NCBI RefSeq assembly: GCF_000153725.1
Contig: NZ_DS022276.1
Location: 2,714,853-2,778,852, forward strand
From: Salipiger bermudensis HTCC2601
GTDB taxonomy: Bacteria > Pseudomonadota > Alphaproteobacteria > Rhodobacterales > Rhodobacteraceae
Reading direction: 5' to 3'
DNA: 64,000 bases
Made by a program: the position numbers and the translations under genes. How positions within the stretch are numbered: position 1 is the stretch's first letter; the number at the start of each line of letters is the position of its first letter. Below the pieces are notes generated by a model, which saw nothing but the letters and a program-made list of their open reading frames with translations, was not told the DNA's origin and made no database searches. This document shows, piece after piece, positions 34,400-43,512 of this stretch.

Positions 34400-36481
34400 T
34401 CACCAGGCAGCGATCCTTTCCTCGGGCGGCAGCCACATCGGATCGCCTTCCTCGATGCCGAAGGCCTCGTAGAACGCCGGCAAATGCTGGAGCGCGGCAA
34501 TGGCCCGATAGGGAGAGGGGGCGTGCGGGTCTCCGGCGACCAGCAGACGGTCGTAGGCTTCGGTCGATTTCGAGGTCCAAGTCTGCGCCCAGGACAGGAA
34601 GCAGCGCTGTTCCGGGGTGAAACCGTCAATCTCGACGTTATCCTCCGGGTGCTCGGCAAGATAATCGAGCAGCGCCTCGTGCGCGAGCGTGATGCCCCCC
34701 AAGTCTGCCATGTTTTCGCCGACTTCGAGGGGGCCATTGGCCATCAGGCCGGGGGCGATCTCATAATTGTTGGCCTGTTCCACCAGCTTTTCGGCCTTCT
34801 CGGCGAAGCGCACGCTGTCATCGAAGGTCCACCAATCCCGAAGGTTTCCATCTGCATCATACTGGCGACCGGAGGAATCGAACCCGTGTGTCATCTCGTG
34901 TCCCAGGATGGCGCCCATCCGGCAGAACCAGACCGGTGCGTCTTTCTCCGGCTCGAAGAAAGGGGGCTGCAGGATCGCCGCCGGAACCTCGTAGCCGTTG
35001 ATGCCTGGGCTGTAGGCGGCATTGACGGTGGTCGGCCATGTCGAAGAGTTGTTGAAAGCCTCGCGCACCACCGGGCCGCCGTATTGCGCCATGTAGCGCT
35101 CATGCTCGAATGCGGCGATCGCGATCAGGTTGGCGACCGGATCGGGGCCGATCTCGACACTGGAATAGTCGATCCATTCCTCTGGCCCGCCCATCTTCGC
35201 GGTCAGCGCGTCGAGCTTCTCCGCCGCCTCCACGCGGGTCTCCTCGCTCAGCCAGTCACGCGTCGGGATGCGCTCGGAGAACACCGCCTTGATGCGGGCG
35301 AACATCTGCTCGGCGGTTGTCCTTGCATCTTCGCTCAGGACTGCCTCGACATAGAGCTGTCCGAGCGGATGGGCGAGCCTGTCGGCGATGAGCGCGAAGG
35401 CTCGCTCCTCGCGCGAGGGGGCTTCCGTGCTGCCCAGAAGCGCTGCATTAAACGCCTGGTTCGCCTCCTCGAACGCGGTCGACATCACCGGCGCAAAGGT
35501 CAGGATCACCCGAAGCTTGAGGTAGTCCTTGATCTCCTCGAAGGGGCGCGTGCGCAGGAGCTCGGACAGGACCGGCAGGTAACGTGGGGAGACAAGAACG
35601 ACGTCCTCGATGCCCTCCGGGTAGCCCGCCTGCTCCAGCAGGTCTGTCAGGTCGATCTCGGGGATCTGCGCCTGCACCTCGGCCAGCGTCATGGGGTTGT
35701 AGCGCATCTGGGGATTGGCGCGCTCGACCGGCGACAGCATTCCGGAATGCAGCACGCGCTCGATGTCGACGGCATCGTGAGCAATGCGGCTGGCGTCGCC
35801 AGCGGGGTATCCGGCAGCCATGAGCGTTTGAGCCAGGAAGGTCCGGTAGGCGGTCAGACGAGCGCCGTTGTCGGGCTCTTCCAGAACGCTGGCAAAGCGC
35901 GGATTGATCGCGAAGCCGCCGCTGCTGAAGGCAATCTCGTATTGGCTGTTGTCGAGTGCGCCCTCGGTATGGCCGAAGCCAAGCAAGACGCCGGCGACGC
36001 CAATCTCGTCCATGCGCAGCAAGAAGGGCACCAGATCCGGAAGGCCTGTCATGGCATCTACGCGGTCAAGCTCGGCCTCGATCGGGGCGATGCCGCGGGC
36101 GTCGATTGCCGCAGTATCCATGTAGGCGCGATAGAAATCGCCGACCAGCTGGGACGGGCTGCCATCCGGCGCCTCGTCCGCCTCCTCCGCAGCGTGGGCG
36201 AAGATCTCGGAGACCTGCGCCTGAACAAGCTCTCCGGTCACGGTGAAGATGCCGTATTTTGGATGCTTCTCGGGACGTTCAATACGGTCTAGCCAGCCTC
36301 CGGACGCGTAGCGGTAGAAGTCTTCCGCAGGGTCGACGCTGGGGTCCATGTTCTCGACCGAAAAGACAAGTTGGTCGGGCCCGACAGCTTTCGTGTCCTG
36401 CGCGTCGACGGCCATGGCCGTGCCAAAAGACAGGCCGACGGCTGCGGCGATGGTTGCGGTAAGACCAGAGTAGTCGGTCAT
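34400..36481 (-). CDS. M13-family (neprilysin-like) zinc metallopeptidase
   Basis: A 693-residue peptidase with an N-terminal signal-like hydrophobic segment (cut near AMAVDAQ, residue 27) and the usual M13 layout. The zinc site HEMTH is near residues 528-532 (MGAILGHEMTHGFDSSGRQ) and the third ligand lies in ENMADLGG near residue 590. The NAYY-type substrate motif reads NAAYSPGINGYEVPAAIL, and the ending SPYRAIAALQHLPAFYEAFG with the final W fits the family. It should act outside the cytoplasm on short peptides. It faces the AraC gene at 36772 across 290 bp. Confidence 0.95.
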   Translation of the reverse strand: MTDYSGLTATIAAAVGLSFGTAMAVDAQDTKAVGPDQLVFSVENMDPSVDPAEDFYRYASGGWLDRIERPEKHPKYGIFTVTGELVQAQVSEIFAHAAEEADEAPDGSPSQLVGDFYRAYMDTAAIDARGIAPIEAELDRVDAMTGLPDLVPFLLRMDEIGVAGVLLGFGHTEGALDNSQYEIAFSSGGFAINPRFASVLEEPDNGARLTAYRTFLAQTLMAAGYPAGDASRIAHDAVDIERVLHSGMLSPVERANPQMRYNPMTLAEVQAQIPEIDLTDLLEQAGYPEGIEDVVLVSPRYLPVLSELLRTRPFEEIKDYLKLRVILTFAPVMSTAFEEANQAFNAALLGSTEAPSREERAFALIADRLAHPLGQLYVEAVLSEDARTTAEQMFARIKAVFSERIPTRDWLSEETRVEAAEKLDALTAKMGGPEEWIDYSSVEIGPDPVANLIAIAAFEHERYMAQYGGPVVREAFNNSSTWPTTVNAAYSPGINGYEVPAAILQPPFFEPEKDAPVWFCRMGAILGHEMTHGFDSSGRQYDADGNLRDWWTFDDSVRFAEKAEKLVEQANNYEIAPGLMANGPLEVGENMADLGGITLAHEALLDYLAEHPEDNVEIDGFTPEQRCFLSWAQTWTSKSTEAYDRLLVAGDPHAPSPYRAIAALQHLPAFYEAFGIEEGDPMWLPPEERIAAW

Positions 36482-36771
36482 GCGTGCTTCACCTTCCTGA
36501 ATGGGCGTGACGTTGAATCCCTGCCGTCAACGCTACCGGGCGATGTGCTGACCGGCTATCCGAATTGCGCGAAAGGTTATCCACGCGGCCCTTTCGACCT
36601 TTCGCCTCACGGAGGCAGGGCCTGCATTTCATGGCAGGCGGCAAACAGGCGTCCTCCGGCCTTGTCTCCATATGGCACCGAACGTCCTCAGGGACCTGCG
36701 AAAGGGCGCGACATCCGTCAGAGGATTGATAGTCTGTTCGTAGCGAGAATGAGCCGGGATCGCGCGCAAAG

Positions 36772-37776
36772 ATGTTGGACTATGCCGAAAAGCACTGGGA
36801 AGAAAAAGTGAGCCTGCGTGGCGATTTCAGAGCCACTTTGTTCAGCGCGCCCGAACGTTTCACCATGTCTCGTGGGCGCGATCGTCACCTCAAGGTCGCA
36901 TCGGCCAGCTTTCCGGCGATCGGGACCAGTTTGATCGATGTCGCCTCGTCTGGCCATGAGATCGAACTCGCCGATGACAACTTTCTCACGATCATGCTCC
37001 CAACGCACGGCGTCACACGGGTGCGCATGGATCGCAAGGAGCAGATCATTGAGGAAAATTCCGCACTTGGGCTTGGTCCGTCAGAGCGGTGGACGCAGGT
37101 CGACCGTCTTGAGCATCGGGATTTCCGCGCCAACCTCGCCAAGATCGACCTGCAGCATGCGCGACAGACGATGATGATCCGGGCGTTCATGGACGACCCG
37201 GTCGTGCCGATCGCGTCCGAGGCGCTGGCAGGGTTTCGCGGGCTGATGCGGTATCTCTTCGCCGATCTTTCATCACCCGCACCGACGCTTGTCCAGAAAC
37301 CCGCATCAGACCTGTTCGCGGCGCTTGTTGCCGAACATCTGCGCCATCTGTTGGCGACGGGTCGTTCCGCTCCGATGGCGGACCGGGCGCAGGCAGAGCT
37401 TGTCCGTCAAGCAGTCGATTACATGGCGGCCTTTCTCACGGAACCGATGACAATGCCGTCGATCGCCGAGGCGGTCGGCGTGTCGACCCGTCGGCTTCAG
37501 GATGCCTTCCGCCTGATCACGGGCCAGACACCCTGGCAACAGCTGACCGCGCTCCGCCTCGAGAAGGCGCGCGCACGGCTTCTCGCCGGAGCCGGGGCGT
37601 CGGTAACGACGATCGCACTCGAATGTGGCTTCTCTCATCTGGGCCGTTTCTCCCAGGCCTACCGAGCCAGATTTCACGAGCTGCCTTCCATGACCTTGAG
37701 CCGCGCGCGGGAAGGACAATCGACCTTGCGCCCGCCATCCGGATCGTGCCCGCGCAGTTCGGACAGCCCGACTTGA
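36772..37776 (+). CDS. AraC-family transcriptional regulator
   Basis: A 334-residue regulator with an N-terminal sensing region (about 1-215) resembling AraC-binding-like domains and a C-terminal double helix-turn-helix (about 228-320: MPSIAEAVGVSTRRLQDAFR, TPWQQLTALRLEKAR, VTTIALECGFSHLGRFSQAY). The ending YRARFHELPSMTL is typical. The last 20 residues are an extra Ser/Pro-rich tail. It is read away from the M13 peptidase and may control it; the ligand is unknown. Confidence 0.9.
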   Translation: MLDYAEKHWEEKVSLRGDFRATLFSAPERFTMSRGRDRHLKVASASFPAIGTSLIDVASSGHEIELADDNFLTIMLPTHGVTRVRMDRKEQIIEENSALGLGPSERWTQVDRLEHRDFRANLAKIDLQHARQTMMIRAFMDDPVVPIASEALAGFRGLMRYLFADLSSPAPTLVQKPASDLFAALVAEHLRHLLATGRSAPMADRAQAELVRQAVDYMAAFLTEPMTMPSIAEAVGVSTRRLQDAFRLITGQTPWQQLTALRLEKARARLLAGAGASVTTIALECGFSHLGRFSQAYRARFHELPSMTLSRAREGQSTLRPPSGSCPRSSDSPT

Positions 37777-37867
37777 GGCAGTCGAATAAGCTTCGGTCGG
37801 GGACGTCGGCCGCCCGACGACCGTCAGGGGCAGGCCCGCGGCATTTGGAAGGAACGAGGGGGCGTCG

Positions 37868-38637
37868 ATGTCCGTGAACGAGCAGCGAGCCGATAGGGAC
37901 GCCTTCTTCTCTTTCGAGAGGGTGGGGGATGATCTGCCTTATTATCGCGGCGGCTCGGACGGCTTGAGCCCGGCTGGCTGGCTTGTCGTCATCTGAGCTG
38001 TCGCCGTCTCTTTCGCCGCGTTTATCAAAGCCCAGCCACTGTTCCACAGCGGCACCGCCGGTTTCATTCCGCCCCTGCTGTTCGTTCTCATCCCGCTTGT
38101 CGCGCTGGCTGCAGTCGCCGGGCCACGAGCGCCTTGCGCCCTGTTCCGTGCGCTCGTTTTCAGGGACATCGCCATCCTCCTCGGCTTCTTTGTCCTGAAC
38201 GCGATCGTGACCGTGGTCGTTGGCTTGCTGATCACCGGCCTGTTCCACCCGCGGCAAACCCGGCCGGGGAGCTTGTGGCCACGTCCTCAGGCGCAGATCG
38301 AGTGCTTTTCTTCGGCTGGACAGGCGTCCAGTTGCTGGGCGAAGAGATCTTCACTGTCCTGACCTTCCTTTGCAGCTTGTCGCTGCTGTATCGCTTCGTG
38401 TCTCGAAAGCCCGCGCTGTGCCTCGCGGCGTTTGTCGCGGCAGTTATCTTCGGGCTTGTTCACCTGCCGAGCTATCAATGGAACTTTGTGCAGGCGATCG
38501 GGCTGATCCCGGTGCGGCTCGTGCTTCTGATGCCCTATATCATCACGCGCAACATCTGGCTCTCCACCGGGGTCCACATCCTGAACGACTGGACAATTTG
38601 CGGCCTGTCTGCGGTCGCTGCGATGGATCCGGGCTGA
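37868..38637 (+). pseudogene. CPBP (CAAX/Abi) intramembrane metalloprotease, broken
   Basis: The C-terminal part (from about 38255) encodes the CPBP protease core: the glutamate pair of LLGEEIFTVLTF, FGLVHLPSYQWN and HILNDWTI, all in membrane helices. The N-terminal part from the ATG at 37868 (GDDLPYYRGGSDGLSPAGWL) is in another frame and carries a TGA at 37994-37996 where a Trp would fit (LVVI, stop, AVAVSFAAFI). Around 38255 the frame shifts by one base (HPRQTRPG against ANPAGELVA). Two independent lesions indicate a dead gene unless the sequence has errors. CPBP proteases often act in immunity to bacteriocins or membrane protein maturation. Confidence 0.8.
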
Positions 38638-39111
38638 CCTCCGGCGGAGTGGGAGCCGGACCGCATTGGGTCTTTGTCATCATGGCCTGTTGCACCATTG
38701 AGCCTTGTGGAGGCGAGGAAGAGGGCGGTGCCAGCCTTCGAGCGTATCGCTTGTAGGTCAGCCTGAACAGGTCGGGGCAGGACGCCCTGCCTGTTCCTTC
38801 GAAATCGCGTGAGAAATTCGCAATCTGGGGAGGTGCAGACTATCAAACTGCCAATGGCCTCGGAGCCGCGCGACTGGCCTGAGCCAGGTTCCGCAACGCC
38901 ACGTCTCCTTCCGCGGGGGCTCGCAATGTGCTGCGCGCTCAGCCGGATCAAAGTCCCGCCGTCTGTTGTGCGCGGTTTGGGCAGGTCGTGGTCGCGAGGG
39001 TCTGATGGCGTCGAGGCACGCGGCAGTCCGGCGCGTATCTATTGCGGCGACGCTTTAGGCCCAACGCGAGCGAGGCTCGTCGCGGAGCGACATATGACCA
39101 CTTGGAGGAAG
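38638..39111. other. 474-bp end of the island beside tRNA-Phe; no gene recognised
   Basis: This stretch lies between the broken CPBP gene and the right att copy. Open frames on both strands (for example 38535-38951 minus) have arginine-rich shadow composition and no motif I know. No integrase or obvious inverted repeat is here, which is unusual for DNA next to a tRNA attachment site. Confidence 0.5.
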
Positions 39112-39160
39112 TGGTGCCCGGGGGCGGAATCGAACCACCGACACGAGGATTTTCAATCCA
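39112..39160 (-). repeat. attR-like direct repeat inside tRNA-Phe
   Basis: These 49 bases, identical to 1815-1863, cover the tRNA from the CCA end to just past the anticodon loop. The tRNA stays intact because the inserted DNA brought its own copy of the 3' part. Confidence 0.83.
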
Positions 39161-39186
39161 CTGCTCTACCCCTGAGCTACCCGGGC
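39112..39186 (-). tRNA. tRNA-Phe (anticodon GAA)
   Basis: The minus strand folds as a tRNA of 75 bases including the encoded CCA (39112-39114). The acceptor stem pairs GCCCGGG (39186-39180) with CCCGGGC (39122-39116). The anticodon loop TTGAAAA gives GAA (Phe). The T arm GGTTCGATTCC is standard. The anticodon stem has one T-T mismatch. The 3' part is duplicated at 1815-1863. Confidence 0.93.
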
Positions 39187-39335
39187 ACTGGGTGAAGGGC
39201 GCTGCCCCTCGGGTGGAGGCGAGATAGCCGAGGCGGATGGTGGTGTCCAGAGGCCAAAGGCGAAAAAATCACCTCGCCGTGCAGAAAACCTGAAGCGGCT
39301 TCTCTCCGCCGGAAGAGCGCGCTACATCTGCGGCC

Positions 39336-40394
39336 ATGACGCGCGCCTTCTCATCCCTTCCCGACATGCTCAACCACGGCTTCGACACCGTCATCGACGT
39401 GCGCAGCCCTGCAGAATTCGCCGAGGACCACGTGCCCGGTGCGATCAGCCTGCCCGTGCTCGACAACGAAGAGCGCGCCCGGGTGGGCACGATCTACAAG
39501 CAGGAAAGCCCGTTCCTTGCCCGCAAGCTTGGCGCGGCGCTGGTGTTCCGCAATGCCGCCGCCCATATCGAGGGGCCGCTGGCGCATCACGAGGGGGGCT
39601 GGCGGCCGCTGGTCTATTGCTGGCGCGGCGGACAGCGTTCGGGCTCGTTCGGCTGGATGCTGCAGCAGATCGGCTGGCGGGCCGAGGTGGTGCAGGGGGG
39701 CTACAAGACCTTCAGGCGGCTCGTCACCAAGGCGCTCTATCAGGATCCGCTGCCGCACCGCTTCGTGCAACTCGGCGGCTATACCGGCACCGCCAAGACG
39801 GCGCTGTTGCCGCGGCTGGCGGCGCGCGGGGTGCAGGTGATCGACCTCGAAGGGCTGGCGCGGCATCGTGGCTCGCTGCTGGGCGACATGCCCGGCGGGC
39901 AGCCAAGCCAGAAATGGTTCGAGACCTGCCTTGCGCAGGAGCTGTCGCAGCTCGACCCGGACCGCCCGGTGCTGGTCGAGGCGGAGAGCAGCAAGGTCGG
40001 GCAGATCCTGCTGCCGCCGTCGCTCTGGGAAGGCATGAAGCAGGCGCCCTGGATCGAGGTCGCGGCGCCGCTCGACGCGCGGGCGGTCTATCTCGACGAA
40101 GCCTATGACGACATTCTCTCGGACGGGGCGCGGCTCAAGGCGCAGCTGGCGCCGCTGCGCTACCATCGCGGCCACGCGCTGATCGACCAGTGGGAAGCGC
40201 TGATCGATGCCGGCGAGCGGCTGGCGCTCTGCCGGTCTCTGGCCGCCGATCACTACGACCCGGCCTACGAGAAATCCATGTCGGCGATGACGCCGCGGGT
40301 GCTGCAGCGCTTCGAGACGCCGACGCTGGACGCCGCCGGTCTTGACGCGCTGGCCGACCGCATCGCCGACGCGTTTCACACGATGGAGATCTGA
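39336..40394 (+). CDS. mnmH: tRNA 2-selenouridine synthase
   Basis: A 352-residue MnmH (SelU/YbbB). The N-terminal rhodanese domain (about 1-130) has VIDVRSPAEFAEDHVPGAIS and the catalytic Cys in YCWRGGQRSGS. The C-terminal P-loop domain begins near residue 140 with GGYTGTAKTALL, followed by DLEGLARHRGSLLG and EAESSKVGQI. The enzyme replaces sulfur by selenium in the wobble uridine of some tRNAs, using selenophosphate. Its 3' end overlaps by 19 bp the convergent SelD gene, which makes that donor. Confidence 0.96.
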   Translation: MTRAFSSLPDMLNHGFDTVIDVRSPAEFAEDHVPGAISLPVLDNEERARVGTIYKQESPFLARKLGAALVFRNAAAHIEGPLAHHEGGWRPLVYCWRGGQRSGSFGWMLQQIGWRAEVVQGGYKTFRRLVTKALYQDPLPHRFVQLGGYTGTAKTALLPRLAARGVQVIDLEGLARHRGSLLGDMPGGQPSQKWFETCLAQELSQLDPDRPVLVEAESSKVGQILLPPSLWEGMKQAPWIEVAAPLDARAVYLDEAYDDILSDGARLKAQLAPLRYHRGHALIDQWEALIDAGERLALCRSLAADHYDPAYEKSMSAMTPRVLQRFETPTLDAAGLDALADRIADAFHTMEI

Positions 40395-42538
40395 CCGGGC
40401 CAGTCGCCGTCGATGCGCCCGATCACCGCCGCCTCGTAGCCCGCCGCGCGCAGCTCGGCCACGTGGGCGGCGCCGTCGGGGATCGCGGCAAGCAGGCCGC
40501 CTGCGGTCTGCGGGTCGAAGAGCAGGTCGGCGCGCGCCCCCTCAAGCCTCAGTCCGAGGACGGCATCGCGGTTCTTCGGGTAGAGCGTCGAGCGGATCCC
40601 TTGCCCTGAGAGCTGCAAGGCGCCGGGCAGCAGGGGGATGGCGTCGAGATGCAGCTCGGCGCTGACGTTGGAGGCCATGCAGATGCCGTGCAGGTGGCCG
40701 GCGAGCCCGAATCCGGTGACGTCGGTCATTGCGTGCGCGTCTTGCAGGATCTTCGCCGCGTCACCCTGTGGGCGGGTCATGCTGGCAAGCGCGGCTGACA
40801 CCCAGTCGCCGCGCGCAGCACCCTGCATCTCGGCCGCCATCAGCACGCCGGAGCCCAGCGGCTTGGTCAGCACGAGATCGTCGCCGATCTGCGCGCCGCC
40901 AAGGGTGATCGGGTCGCGCTCGCAAAGCCCGGTGAGGGTGAGGCCGATGGTCATCTCGTCGCCCATCGAGGAATGGCCGCCGACGATCTCGGCGCCTGTG
41001 TCGCGCAGGATCTCAGAGGCGGCGGTCAGGATCTCGGTGAGGGTGCGCTGCGCCAGTTCCTCGGACATCCGGGGCAGGGTTAAGCTTGCTGTGGCGGCCT
41101 GCGGGGCCGCGCCCATGGCCCAGATGTCTCCAAGCGCGTGCACGGTGGCGATGCGGGCCATGATCACCGGGTCCTCGACGAAGGCGCGCAGGTGATCGGT
41201 GGTCATGACCTGGCGGGTCCCCCCGGTGAGCAGCAGAGCCGCGTCGTCGCCGGGCAAGGCGGTGACATCGGACCGAACGGGTGCGGGCAGGTGGGAGAGC
41301 GCGGCGGAGAGCGCATCGCGCCCGACCTTGGCGCCGCAACCGCCGCACATCGGCTTGTCGCCAAGCGCCTCTCGGCTGCCGGCGGCGCGGGGGCTCGGCA
41401 GCGGCGGCGGGGCCATCTGCGGCAGGTCACGGAACTTGCGCATGAAGGTCTGGTCGATGTGATCCTTCCAGCGCCACAGGGCGGGCCCGGACAGGGCAAG
41501 GCCGAAGCGGTCGGCAAGGGCGGATTTCTCGCCCAGCGAGATCAGTTTGAGGTAGTCGCGCTGCGGGCGGTAGGGGCGGGGCGTGCCCTCGCCGGAGAGG
41601 CGCTTGCGGAGGTTGTCGAACAGTACCGGGGCCTGCCGCACCGCATAGACCCCGGCCTTGGGGCGCGGCGTCTCGGCCATGTGGGCGCAATCGCCGGTGG
41701 CGAAGATGTCCGGGTCGGAGCTTTGCAGCGTGGGCGAGACGGTGACGAAGCCGTCGGTGAGCGCAAGGCCGCTTGTCTCAAGCCAGCCGTGCGGGCGGGC
41801 GCCGGCGGCCCCGGTGATGAAGCTCGCGTCGATCTCGTGCCCGTTGGCCAGGCGCAGCCCGTCTGCGGTCACCTCCGCGATCTCCGTGTGTTCGTGCAGG
41901 GTGACGCCTTGCGCAGTGAGCGCGGCACGCAGCTTTGACGCGGCTTGCGGGCGCAAAGCCGAGAGGGCGGTGCCGTTGTCGACGAGGTGCACCTGGGCCG
42001 CGCGGCCGCGCGTTCGCAGCGCGAAGGCCATCGCCGCGGCCAGCTCGGCGCCGGCGACGCCGCCGCCGATCACCGCCACCGAGGCGGGGCCGTCCTTGGC
42101 GCGGTAGCGGTCCCAGGCTTCGGCGAACGGGCCGAGGGGCTTGGCGGGAATGGCATGTTCGGCGAAGCCCGGCAGGGCGGGCATGGCGGAGGTGATGCCC
42201 ATGTCGATCGAGGCCACGTCGTAGCCGACCGGCGGACGGCCGGGCACGTGGATTTCGCGCGCGGTGCGGTCGATGCCGGAGGCCGCGCCGAGGATCACCC
42301 GCGCGCCGGAGAAACGGGCGAGTTGCACGAGGTCGATATCGAGCGCATCGCGGTCGTAATGTCCGGCGGCGAAGCCCGGAAGCATGCCGGAATAGGGCGC
42401 TGTGGGGCCGGGGTTGATCACGGTCAGCCGGGCGCCGGGGAGTGGGTTCATGCCCCACATGCGCAGCACCAGTGCGTGGCTGTGGCCGCCGCCGATCAGC
42501 ACGAGGTCGCGGGTGAGGGGCAGGGCTGGGGTCTTCAT
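40376..42538 (-). CDS. selD: FAD-dependent oxidoreductase-selenide, water dikinase fusion
   Basis: A 720-residue fusion. Residues about 1-370 are an NDH-2-like FAD/NAD(P) oxidoreductase (DLVLIGGGHSHALVLRMWG, VAVIGGGVAGAELAAAMA, DIFATGDCAHM). Residues about 395-720 are SelD, which makes selenophosphate from selenide and ATP; the active-site Cys and Lys are in GGCGAKVG, followed by ALPGDDAALL, MTTDHLRAFVEDPV, GGHSSMGDEMTIGL and VTGFGLAGHL. The ATG at 42538 starts directly before the FAD fold; the open frame runs further upstream without family match. The fused oxidoreductase probably supplies reduced selenium. It converges on mnmH. Confidence 0.95.
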   Translation of the reverse strand: MKTPALPLTRDLVLIGGGHSHALVLRMWGMNPLPGARLTVINPGPTAPYSGMLPGFAAGHYDRDALDIDLVQLARFSGARVILGAASGIDRTAREIHVPGRPPVGYDVASIDMGITSAMPALPGFAEHAIPAKPLGPFAEAWDRYRAKDGPASVAVIGGGVAGAELAAAMAFALRTRGRAAQVHLVDNGTALSALRPQAASKLRAALTAQGVTLHEHTEIAEVTADGLRLANGHEIDASFITGAAGARPHGWLETSGLALTDGFVTVSPTLQSSDPDIFATGDCAHMAETPRPKAGVYAVRQAPVLFDNLRKRLSGEGTPRPYRPQRDYLKLISLGEKSALADRFGLALSGPALWRWKDHIDQTFMRKFRDLPQMAPPPLPSPRAAGSREALGDKPMCGGCGAKVGRDALSAALSHLPAPVRSDVTALPGDDAALLLTGGTRQVMTTDHLRAFVEDPVIMARIATVHALGDIWAMGAAPQAATASLTLPRMSEELAQRTLTEILTAASEILRDTGAEIVGGHSSMGDEMTIGLTLTGLCERDPITLGGAQIGDDLVLTKPLGSGVLMAAEMQGAARGDWVSAALASMTRPQGDAAKILQDAHAMTDVTGFGLAGHLHGICMASNVSAELHLDAIPLLPGALQLSGQGIRSTLYPKNRDAVLGLRLEGARADLLFDPQTAGGLLAAIPDGAAHVAELRAAGYEAAVIGRIDGDWPGQISIV

Positions 42539-42626
42539 CGCGTGGGCTCCGGGCTTGCTCCGGGGGGCATGTAGCACGCGGTGTGCGCCGCGCCCATGCG
42601 CCTTGTCGCGCAGGCTGGCGCGGCCC

Positions 42627-42700
42627 GGGGAGGGGCGCTGCCCCCCTGCCGCCGGGGCGGCATTCACCCCGGGATATTTTTGGCCAGAAGAAGTCAGGGG
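42627..42700 (+). repeat. Dispersed two-hairpin intergenic repeat, copy A
   Basis: GGGGC-GCT-GCCCC (near 42632-42645) is followed by a second stem TGCCGCC/GGCGGCA (42647-42653 with 42656-42662), then CCCCGGGATATTTTT and GGCCAGAAGAAG. The same order of parts occurs at 45421-45492 and, reversed, at 63935-64000. Confidence 0.75.
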
Positions 42701-42771
42701 CGCGCGTGGCTTGCGGCGGGCGCGGGGTTTGTTAACACTCGAATGAGTTTTTCCTTGGAGGACAGACCGTC

Positions 42772-43512
42772 ATGGCGCTGGATCAGCCCGGCTTTCCGAT
42801 CATCCGCACCGCCGGCATCGACGGCATGCTCGTGAGCTTCGGCGACCGGCTGGACGAGGCGGCGAACCGGGCCGCCATCGCCTTTCGCGCCGAGGTCGAA
42901 CGCGCCGGCTGGGAGGGGGTGCAGGAGAGCTCGTCCTCGCTGGTGTCGTGCTACCTGCGTTTCGATCCGCTGGCATTGTCGCATGCTGATCTCGAGGCGC
43001 GGTTGCGGGAGGTGATGGCATCGCGCGACTGGTTGCAGGCGGACCTGCCCGCGGGGCGGCGGCTGCACCGGATTCCCACGGTCTATGGCGGCGCGCTGGC
43101 GCCGCAGCTTGGCGAGGCGGCCTCGGAGGCTGGCCTCTCGGAGGCGCAGGCGGTGGAAATGCTCTCGGAGGCGCAGGTGCGGGTGACGGCGCTGGGGTTT
43201 GCGCCGGGGCAGCCCTATCTCGGGCTGCTGCCGGAGGTCTGGAACATCCCGCGCCAGTCGGCGCTGACGCCGAAGGTGCCGAAGGGCGCGCTGGTGCTGG
43301 CGATCCGGCAGTTGGTGCTCTTTGGCGTGACCGCGCCCACCGGCTGGCGCCACGTGGGCCAGACCGCGGCGGAGCTGTTCCGGCTGGGCGATGAGCGACC
43401 GTTCCTGCTGGCGCCGGGCGACGAGGTGATCTTCCCGGCGGTGAGCGAGGCGGAGTTCGAGGCGTTGCGCCGCGCGCCGGGCGGTGGCGCAAGCTGGGAG
43501 GCGCTGGCATGA
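42772..43512 (+). CDS. pxpB: 5-oxoprolinase subunit PxpB (KipI/allophanate hydrolase subunit 1 family)
   Basis: A 246-residue protein of the KipI family. Hallmarks are LHRIPTVYGGALAPQLGEAA (the usual IPVxYGG block), FAPGQPYLGLLPEVWNIPRQ and GWRHVGQTAAELF. With PxpC and PxpA it forms the ATP-dependent 5-oxoprolinase that opens pyroglutamate to glutamate, a common damage by-product. It overlaps pxpC by four bases and the three genes form a compact operon. The N-terminal 20 residues (GFPIIRTAGIDGMLVSFGD) carry the usual first strand. Confidence 0.92.
   Translation: MALDQPGFPIIRTAGIDGMLVSFGDRLDEAANRAAIAFRAEVERAGWEGVQESSSSLVSCYLRFDPLALSHADLEARLREVMASRDWLQADLPAGRRLHRIPTVYGGALAPQLGEAASEAGLSEAQAVEMLSEAQVRVTALGFAPGQPYLGLLPEVWNIPRQSALTPKVPKGALVLAIRQLVLFGVTAPTGWRHVGQTAAELFRLGDERPFLLAPGDEVIFPAVSEAEFEALRRAPGGGASWEALA

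Larger units (their letters stand above)
1815..39160. mobile_element. Putative 37.3-kb genomic island inserted in tRNA-Phe
   Basis: The interval lies between two identical 49-bp direct repeats made of the tRNA-Phe 3' part. Its content is accessory (transport and catabolic operon, integrase module, type I secretion locus, protease, broken gene), whereas the DNA right of the tRNA is conserved core-type sequence. The only intact integrase is at 12315-13355, about 10.5 kb inside the left end rather than next to an att copy, so the island may be composite or the integrase may belong to a smaller element within it. Integration is inferred from the repeats; an empty site would prove it. Confidence 0.7.

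Noticed and set aside
34484-36292. 602-codon plus-strand frame opposite the M13 peptidase
   Set aside because: Antisense shadow: the minus-strand frame has HEMTH and ENMADL motifs and normal family length.
38809-39195. 128-codon frame running into the tRNA-Phe region
   Set aside because: Its end is the translated reverse complement of the tRNA, a common false prediction.
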